DNA from: Actinomadura sp. KC06
GTDB lineage: Bacteria; Actinomycetota; Actinomycetes; Streptosporangiales; Streptosporangiaceae
Assembly: GCF_004348735.1 (NCBI RefSeq)
Contig: NZ_SMKT01000006.1
Span: 1 to 64,000 of the forward strand
Direction: 5' to 3'
DNA length: 64,000 nucleotides
Notes under the pieces: model-generated
Databases searched by the model: none
Told to the model about the DNA's origin: nothing
The model's input: the letters and a program-made list of their open reading frames with translations, nothing else
Position numbers and translations under genes: made by a program
Part shown: in pieces, positions 58,802 through 64,000 of the stretch
Numbering within the stretch: position 1 is the stretch's first letter
Layout of the letters: each line of letters opens with the position of its first letter

Positions 58802-59611
58802 ATGCCCGAGGTCACCGAGCACGCCCCCGGGACCGCCGCCTGGACCCAGCTGACCAGCCCGGACGTGGGGGCGTCCAAGGAGTTCTACCGCGGCGTCTTC
58901 GGATGGGACTCCTACACGCTGACCCTGGGCGCGTGGGGCGACAACGAGATCTTCACGCTCGACGGCGCGCAGGGCCCGGAGGTCGCCGGGCTCAACTCGC
59001 TCACCGACGACACGGAGCCCGCGTCCTGGACGTGCTACTTCCGCGTCGAGAACCTCGATGCCGCGCTCGACGCCGTCGGCGGCGCGGGCGGCGCGGTGAG
59101 CGTCGAGCCCACCGACGTCGCCGACCTCGGGCGCATGGCGCTGTGCTCCGACCCGCAGGGCGCCGACTTCGCCCTCTGGCTGCCGTACAACCTGGCGGGC
59201 GCCGGCGTCATCGACGAACCGGGCGCGACGTGCTGGGTCGAGCTGGCCAGCACCGACGTCCAGGACGCGCGCCGCTTCTACGGCAGGGTGTTCGGCTGGA
59301 CGGCCGTCGACCGCTCCTACTACGCGCCGTCCTACACCAACTGGAAGATCGGGGACTGGTCCGTGGCCGGGATGCTGCCCATCGAGAGCTGGTGGCCGGA
59401 GGGTTTCCCGCCGCACTGGATCCCGTACTTCTGGGTCGAGGACTGCGACGCCACCGCCGGCCGTGCCGCCGCGCTGGGTGCGACCGTCCACGTCCCGCCG
59501 ACCGATATCCGGCCCGGCCGGTTCTCCGTCATGACCGACCCCGCCGGCGCCCGGCTGGCCGTCATCACCCCGGACGTCTCCGGACGGCCCGCCGCACCCG
59601 CCCGTCCTTGA
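58802..59611 (+). CDS. VOC-superfamily protein, two glyoxalase/bleomycin-resistance-like domains
   Basis: A 269-residue protein with two VOC domains, each starting with a similar block: 'TAAWTQLTSPDVGASKEFYRGVFGWDS' and 'TCWVELASTDVQDARRFYGRVFGWTA'. This layout is common in Streptomyces as 'VOC family/hydroxylase' proteins that bind metal or small molecules. Function cannot be told. ATG 58802 follows GTGGAGGA. Its stop directly abuts the convergent SLOG gene. Confidence 0.85.
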   Translation: MPEVTEHAPGTAAWTQLTSPDVGASKEFYRGVFGWDSYTLTLGAWGDNEIFTLDGAQGPEVAGLNSLTDDTEPASWTCYFRVENLDAALDAVGGAGGAVSVEPTDVADLGRMALCSDPQGADFALWLPYNLAGAGVIDEPGATCWVELASTDVQDARRFYGRVFGWTAVDRSYYAPSYTNWKIGDWSVAGMLPIESWWPEGFPPHWIPYFWVEDCDATAGRAAALGATVHVPPTDIRPGRFSVMTDPAGARLAVITPDVSGRPAAPARP

Positions 59612-60103
59612 TCACGTGGCGGGGGCGCCGGTGCGCGTCGCCCCCGCGGGCCAGATGACCTGCACGTCCATCTTCTGCCTCCGGGCGTACTCGACGACCT
59701 CGGCGGTGCCGCCGCGTCCGCGCGCGGGCGCGCCGTCCCAGACGGCGATGAGGCGGTCGACGCGCGCCAGCATCGCCAGCCCGGCCTCCCGGTAGGGGCC
59801 GGGGCCGGGCCTTGGATGCCGCAGCGGCAGCACCACCGCGGCGCGGGCCTTCAGCTCCTCGAAGCCGCGCCGGGCCCGGGCGCCCAGCGCGGCGGCGTAG
59901 CCGGTGGCGGGGACGATGACCTCCAGGCGCCCGCCGAGCTCCAGGACGGCGCGGGCGAAGATCTGGTCGGCGCCGTCGGCGAGGCACGACACGCCCACGA
60001 TGTCCCGCGTGCCGTGGTCCCGCAGCAGCTCGCGGATCGCCGCGTCCACACGGGCGGTGGTCGTCTCGTCGAGGTCGCGGTGTCCCGTGATGGCGATCCG
60101 CAT
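59612..60103 (-). CDS. SLOG-domain nucleotide-binding-like protein
   Basis: A 163-residue Rossmann-like protein. MRIAITGHRDLDE at the start, then 'DIVGVSCLADGADQIFARAVLELGGRLEVIVPA' and 'VDRLIAVWDGAPARGRGGTAEVVEYAR' match the SLOG (Smf/DprA/LOG) superfamily, which binds nucleotides or nucleotide-derived ligands. GGGGGAG lies directly before ATG 60103. It is encoded 79 bases downstream of a SLATT-like membrane protein. In the literature SLOG-SLATT pairs are predicted to be conflict systems, in which SLOG senses or processes a nucleotide signal. Confidence 0.82.
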   Translation of the reverse strand: MRIAITGHRDLDETTTARVDAAIRELLRDHGTRDIVGVSCLADGADQIFARAVLELGGRLEVIVPATGYAAALGARARRGFEELKARAAVVLPLRHPRPGPGPYREAGLAMLARVDRLIAVWDGAPARGRGGTAEVVEYARRQKMDVQVIWPAGATRTGAPAT

Positions 60104-60182
60104 CGGCTCCCCCGCCTTTCTGACGGGCGCCGGCCCGCCGCCCGTCGTAGCACGCCGCTGTCGTCCGCGCCGGTCGATTACG

Positions 60183-61118
60183 TCACACATGGGACGCCCA
60201 CCAGAGGGTGTGTTCCCGCGAGATGGCCTCTTCGACCTCGTCCACGAAATGCGCCCAGGCGGGTTCCGAGTCCGGCCACTCGATCCGCGAGGCGATCTCG
60301 GCGAGTTCCTGCGCCGCGATGCCGTAGGCGGTGGCGAGCTGCTGGTGCTGCCGGGTCTGCACCCAGGCGAGGCCGCCCGCCGCGACGGCGCCCGCGATGC
60401 CCGGCAGGTCGAGCGAGAGCACGCCCACCGCCTCCAGGACGGCCGCGACCAGCCCGCACGCCTCCAGCGACGCCAGGAACACCGACCAGCGCGCGACGCT
60501 GCGGCCGTGCTGCATGGAGCGGCGGGAGTACCAGCGGTACTGGTCCTCGATCCGGCCGGCCCGGTAGGCGCGCCGGCGCACGTCCAGCGGGCGGCCGCGG
60601 AGCTCCCGCATCTCGTCGGTCACCTGGAGGCCGCCGCCGTCGGCGTCGACGACCAGGCCGCGCAGGTTGCCGCGGATCACCGCGAACCGGTGCAGCAGCA
60701 GCGACTCGGCGGCGCGGTCGTCCACGTCCTCCGCGCCGAACGGCTGCCCCGCCACGGCGAACCGCCACGCGAGAGTCTTGGCGGACTCGGCCGCCGCCCT
60801 CGACTCGTACCACTGCCGGTCGGGACGCTCGGTCAGCAGGTACACCTCGACGACCAGGCCCACGCAGAGCCCGGCGGCCGCCATCACCGCCGCCGCGTCG
60901 ATCCGGCCCACCTCGACCGTGAGCGTGCCGAGGACGGCGGCCGTCAGCAGCGCGGCGAGCCGGAGCGCGGTCGCGGCGAGCAGCCGGTGCTGCCCTGCGG
61001 ACGCGCTCGTGTCGGCTGCCCGGAAAAGGGCTGGATAGTGTGATTCGGCGAGTGCCTCCACACTTTGAGTGGAATGGGGGCTGTTGTCCGCGTCAAGGGT
61101 GTGTGCACAAATCCACAC
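60183..61118 (-). CDS. SLATT/DUF4231-like membrane protein
   Basis: A 311-residue protein. Two membrane hairpins are visible: about 44-70 with 74-95, and 210-235 with 237-255, separated by a charged helical region ('RQWYESRAAAESAKTLAWRFAVAG'). This pattern and the flanking motif resemble the SLATT/DUF4231 group, predicted membrane pore-forming effectors. The start is uncertain: GTG 61118 is the longest, GTG 61061 gives a start at VEALAESHYPALF; neither has a strong ribosome site. The SLOG gene follows on the same strand. Confidence 0.75.
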   Translation of the reverse strand: MWICAHTLDADNSPHSTQSVEALAESHYPALFRAADTSASAGQHRLLAATALRLAALLTAAVLGTLTVEVGRIDAAAVMAAAGLCVGLVVEVYLLTERPDRQWYESRAAAESAKTLAWRFAVAGQPFGAEDVDDRAAESLLLHRFAVIRGNLRGLVVDADGGGLQVTDEMRELRGRPLDVRRRAYRAGRIEDQYRWYSRRSMQHGRSVARWSVFLASLEACGLVAAVLEAVGVLSLDLPGIAGAVAAGGLAWVQTRQHQQLATAYGIAAQELAEIASRIEWPDSEPAWAHFVDEVEEAISREHTLWWASHV

Positions 61119-61417
61119 AGCTCACTCGAGGTTGTCCGGCTCCGGTCACCGGATCCCTGAACCGCGGGCGAGAAGTTCGCATCGGATCAGGAACTTTCGC
61201 CGATGTGCACCGGGCTCGAACTGATAACGGCACGGCCAAAATTCGAGACACGATGAGTGGGTTGTGGGACGCTGGCGGATGCGGCGAGTTTATGGTCTGC
61301 ACAAAAGTTCGATGGTGCGGTATCCAAGGCCCGCCGTAACGTCGGCCCGCACGATAGTTGTTCTCGCGGACGGGCATAATGTCGCCACGCACTGTAGCCA
61401 AGGCCGGATGGACGATC
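61119..61417. other. Divergent intergenic region ahead of fxsA
   Basis: Lower GC than its surroundings. TGCACAAA occurs twice (61102 and 61300 area). CATAAT at 61375-61380 is a plausible -10 for fxsA, about 38 bases before its ATG, but the -35 is unclear. The leftward SLATT promoter is presumably also here. No gene is supported. Confidence 0.35.
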
Positions 61418-61597
61418 ATGAATATTGTTGAGGAAGCGGGCGCGCCGGAACTCGCCGACCTGCGGGAGATGACTCCCGAGGAGCTGGCTTTCGAGGCGGA
61501 CGCCGCCCGCATCGTCGCACGGTTGACCAGAACCGATGAGAAGTCCGGCGACGGTTCGGAGGCAGTCCGGGTCGCGGCGTTCAACTCCTTCATCTGA
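61418..61597 (+). CDS. fxsA: FxsA-type RiPP precursor peptide (FXSXX-COOH)
   Basis: A 59-residue precursor. The C-terminus AAFNSFI carries the F-x-S-x-x-COOH signature of FxsA. The leader is acidic ('ELADLREMTPEELAFEADAARIVARL'). The partner FxsB-type radical SAM gene begins 18 bases after the stop. In known FxsAB systems the maturase makes a three-residue cyclophane, linking the Phe ring to the Ser at the third position (here F-N-S). ATG 61418 has only a weak ribosome site. Confidence 0.85.
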   Translation: MNIVEEAGAPELADLREMTPEELAFEADAARIVARLTRTDEKSGDGSEAVRVAAFNSFI

Positions 61598-61615
61598 CAT
61601 CTCATTACAGCAGTC

Positions 61616-63913
61616 ATGCCTCCGTCAACACTGTTCCGCCAATTCGTGCTCAAGGTTCACGGCAGATGTGACCTGGCCTGCGACCACTGCTATGTATTCG
61701 AGCACGCCGACCAGGGTTGGCGGAGGCGTCCGGCCGAGATGACCGTGGCCACCATGGAGCGCGCGGCGGAGCGCATCGCCGACCACGCGCGCGGCCACGG
61801 TCTCGCGCGGGTGGGCCTCGTCCTGCACGGCGGCGAGCCGCTGCTGGCCGGCCCGCGCCACCTCGCCGCCCTCATCTCCGCACTGCGGGCCCCGCTCCTC
61901 GGCGTCTGCGACATCGACTTACGCGTCCACACCAATGGCGTCCTGCTCGACAAGCGGTTCTGCGACCTGTTCCGCGAGGAGAACGTCAAGGTCGGCATCT
62001 CGCTGGACGGCGACCGCGCCGCGAACGACCGGCACCGCCTGTACCGCGACGGGCGCAGCAGCTACGACAAGGTCGTCCGGGCCATCGAACTGCTCCGCGC
62101 CGACTATCCCGACCTTTACTCCGGCCTGCTGTGCACCATCGACATCGCCAACGACCCGATCGCCGTCTACGAGGCGCTCATCGCGCACGAACCGCCCGCG
62201 ATCGACCTCCTCTGGCCCCACCACACCTGGGACAGCCCGCCGCCCCGGACGTCCCGGTCCGGATGGTCCCCGACCGCGTACGCCGACTGGCTCAAGATCA
62301 TCGCTGACCGGTGGCTGGACGACGGCCGTCCCGTCCCGGTGCGGATCTTCGACTCGATCATCAGCGCGTCCCAGGGCGGGCCGAGCTTCACCGAGTCGCT
62401 CGGCCTGGAGCCCAGCGACCTGCTGGTCGTCGAGACCGACGGCAGTTATGAGCAGGCCGATTCCCTGAAGACGGCGTTCGACGGCGCCCCGGACACCGGC
62501 ATGGACGTGTTCGGGCACTCCGTCGACGACGTCGCGAAGAACGCGGGCATCGAGGCGCGGCAGGGCGGGCTCGCGGCCCTGTGCGGCACCTGCCGGGAAT
62601 GCCCGGTCGTCGCCACCTGCGGCGGGGGCCTGTTCGCCCACCGGTACCACGGCGACGGGTCCGGGTTCGCCAACCCCAGCGTCTACTGCGCCGACCTGTT
62701 CGCGCTGGTCAAGCACGTCCACGAGCGCATCGCCCGCCATCCGCACGTCCTGCCGCCCGACGTGGTGCGCGCCGTGGCGACCGGGCACGGCGACCGCGCC
62801 TCGATCGCGCGGCTCGGCGCCGCGCAGGCGATCGGCCGCCGCGCCGTGATCGCCGCGGTCGGGGGACGAGGGGCAGAGGACGGTGCGTCGCCGGGCTGGG
62901 ACGCCGTGAAGCGCATCGGGGCCGCGAGCCCCGACGCCTACGACTGGGCGCTGTCGCATCCCTACGTGCGGGCCTGGGCGGTGGAACGCCTCCGCGCCCT
63001 GGACCGGCCCGGCGCCGCGGAACCGGACGGCGACGACGGGCTCCTCGCGACCGTCGCGTGCCTGGCCGCCATGCGGGCCTTGGAGAACATCACGCTGACC
63101 GTCCCGGTGCGGGACGGCGCCGTCTACTTCCCGGGCATCGGCCGCTACGCCGTGCCGGGCCGCCGGGAGACCACCGTCCGCGTCGACGCCGGAAGCCTTG
63201 AGGTGGACGGCGCCGGACCACTCGAACCCGTCCGCCTCCTGACCGCCGGGTGCTTCACCGTCGCGCTCGACGACCTCGACCCGTTCCGCGACTGCCACGA
63301 CCACCCCGCCGCGCCGCGCCTCGACGCCGGTCAGTTCGCGCGGTGGCAGTCCTTCTTCCAGGAGGCGTGGACGCTGCTGGAGAAGGAGTACGCGGAGTAC
63401 GCGCCCGCGATCGCGGAGGCGCTGACGACGATCGTCCCGCTCGACCCGCCCGCGTCCGGCGCCAGCGTCAGCTCCGCCGCGCGGGACGCCTACGGCTCGG
63501 TCGGGATCGCGCTGCCCGAGAGCCCCGCGATGCTGTGCCTGCTGATCCTGCACGAGTTCCAGCATGTGAAGCTCGGCGCCGTCCTCGACTTCGCCGACCT
63601 GTACGACAAGTCCGACGACCGGCTGTACCACGCGCCGTGGCGCCGCGACCCGCGCCCGCTGGAGGGGCTGCTGCAGGGCACGTACGCACACATCGCCGTC
63701 GCCGACTTCTGGCTCCGCCGGACGCGGTCGGACGACGCGGCCGCCGCGGCGGAGGCCGCCCGCCACTTCGCCGACTGGTACCCCAAGACGGTCACCGCGG
63801 CGCGCACGCTCCAGGACTCGGGCGCCCTCACCGGCCTCGGCGAGCAGTTCGTCGCGGCCATGCGCCGGACGCTGGAGTCGTGGGACCTCCCGCCCACCCC
63901 GGCGAATCGGTAA
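61616..63913 (+). CDS. fxsB: FxsB-family radical SAM/SPASM peptide maturase fused to an HExxH domain
   Basis: A 765-residue protein. The radical SAM cluster is Cys18, Cys22 and Cys25 in GRCDLACDHCYVF, and LHGGEPLLA is the SAM-binding GGE block. SPASM-type Cys follow near 323-340 (CGTCRECPVVATCGGG) and later in NPSVYC. From about residue 400 a second region contains LHEFQH with HEFQH at 646-650, the HExxH-containing putative modification domain that accompanies or is fused to FxsB in actinobacteria. The first part would form the cyclophane on FxsA; the second may cleave or modify it. ATG 61616 lacks a clear ribosome site, suggesting translational coupling. Confidence 0.92.
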   Translation: MPPSTLFRQFVLKVHGRCDLACDHCYVFEHADQGWRRRPAEMTVATMERAAERIADHARGHGLARVGLVLHGGEPLLAGPRHLAALISALRAPLLGVCDIDLRVHTNGVLLDKRFCDLFREENVKVGISLDGDRAANDRHRLYRDGRSSYDKVVRAIELLRADYPDLYSGLLCTIDIANDPIAVYEALIAHEPPAIDLLWPHHTWDSPPPRTSRSGWSPTAYADWLKIIADRWLDDGRPVPVRIFDSIISASQGGPSFTESLGLEPSDLLVVETDGSYEQADSLKTAFDGAPDTGMDVFGHSVDDVAKNAGIEARQGGLAALCGTCRECPVVATCGGGLFAHRYHGDGSGFANPSVYCADLFALVKHVHERIARHPHVLPPDVVRAVATGHGDRASIARLGAAQAIGRRAVIAAVGGRGAEDGASPGWDAVKRIGAASPDAYDWALSHPYVRAWAVERLRALDRPGAAEPDGDDGLLATVACLAAMRALENITLTVPVRDGAVYFPGIGRYAVPGRRETTVRVDAGSLEVDGAGPLEPVRLLTAGCFTVALDDLDPFRDCHDHPAAPRLDAGQFARWQSFFQEAWTLLEKEYAEYAPAIAEALTTIVPLDPPASGASVSSAARDAYGSVGIALPESPAMLCLLILHEFQHVKLGAVLDFADLYDKSDDRLYHAPWRRDPRPLEGLLQGTYAHIAVADFWLRRTRSDDAAAAAEAARHFADWYPKTVTAARTLQDSGALTGLGEQFVAAMRRTLESWDLPPTPANR

Positions 63914-63987
63914 AACTCCACATTTGACGGGCTGTAATCTCCCCGGCCCTGCCGCTATACATTGATGGGACCCCGGAGGGGAGCGGC

Positions 63988-64000
63988 ATGGCGGGGAGAA
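63988..64000 (+). CDS. Start of a gene cut by the window edge
   Basis: ATG 63988 is preceded by GGAGGGGAGCGGC, a strong ribosome site, and encodes MAGR before the window ends. The gap from fxsB (63913) is 74 bases, with TATACATT at 63956-63963 as a possible -10. In FxsAB loci the next gene often codes for another system component (FxsC or a tetratricopeptide protein), but nothing of its sequence is visible here. Confidence 0.45.

Noticed and set aside
52303..63913. Idea that FxsB also modifies the two Cys peptides at 53.6-54.3 kb
   Set aside because: Those peptides lack an F-x-S-x-x C-terminus, and FxsB has its own precursor 18 bases upstream; the loci are 7 kb apart.
1..64000. CRISPR arrays, insertion sequences, prophage genes, tRNA/rRNA
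   Set aside because: No regularly spaced repeats, transposase motifs, integrase or conserved RNA sequences were seen by reading; a tRNAscan-SE or ISfinder search could find something I missed.

Overview
The window is about 64 kb of very GC-rich DNA (strong G/C third-position bias, many GTG starts, many ATGA/GTGA stop-start overlaps). It comes from a sporulating-type actinomycete. The SigR/RsrA pair, a complete cvn conservon, SpoIIE-type phosphatase, F420-dependent enzyme, Ser/Thr kinases and an FxsA/FxsB RiPP locus point to Streptosporangiales; I lean towards an Actinomadura-like member of Thermomonosporaceae, by inference only. I saw no rRNA, tRNA, CRISPR array, transposase or phage gene.

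Layout. 1-9.2 kb: a lipid/secondary-metabolism block read rightwards: DUF3054 membrane protein, acyl-AMP ligase, an alpha/beta-hydrolase-acyl-CoA-synthetase fusion carrying an apparent one-base frameshift, cytochrome P450, SDR and carboxylesterase. 9.2-19.3 kb: mostly leftward housekeeping and signalling genes: lhgO, hisN, a Tat lipoprotein flavin oxidase with a Ser/Thr kinase, rsgA-aroA, and an ECF sigma/anti-sigma pair. 19.4-24.5 kb: DoxX protein with a histone-like tail, SRAP/HMCES protein, DksA-type zinc finger, a methyltransferase, and sigR-rsrA behind an exact sigma-R promoter, then a sugar epimerase. 24.5-29.6 kb: a 590-bp regulatory-looking gap, two membrane HD-domain proteins (one intact HD-GYP, one degenerate) and a CopD-CtaG fusion. 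29.7-37.3 kb: SPFH protein, the cvnABCDE conservon, and AraC and LysR regulators. 37.3-44.6 kb: a secreted AvrRpt2-like cysteine peptidase operon behind a structured leader, then a two-component system divergent from a lipoprotein/adaptor/MacB-type ABC exporter.

45.2-48.8 kb: a compact leftward cassette of an Fe(II)/2-oxoglutarate oxygenase, a SAM methyltransferase and a carnitine-type O-acyltransferase. Together these are what would be needed to hydroxylate, N-methylate and O-acylate a small amine, i.e. a carnitine-like metabolite (inference). 49.1-52.3 kb: a membrane Ser/Thr kinase and a SpoIIE phosphatase. 52.3-54.4 kb: two paralogous small peptides with a shared leader and two conserved cysteines, separated by a double hairpin and translationally coupled to a membrane M50-type peptidase. 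This looks like an undescribed RiPP-type system and is the most interesting locus here. 54.6-59.6 kb: F420 oxidoreductase, Ag85-fold esterase, DUF5954 protein and a VOC protein. 59.6-61.1 kb: a SLATT-like membrane protein with a SLOG protein, a predicted conflict/defence pair. 61.4-64 kb: FxsA precursor and an FxsB radical-SAM maturase fused to an HExxH domain; the next gene begins at the window edge.
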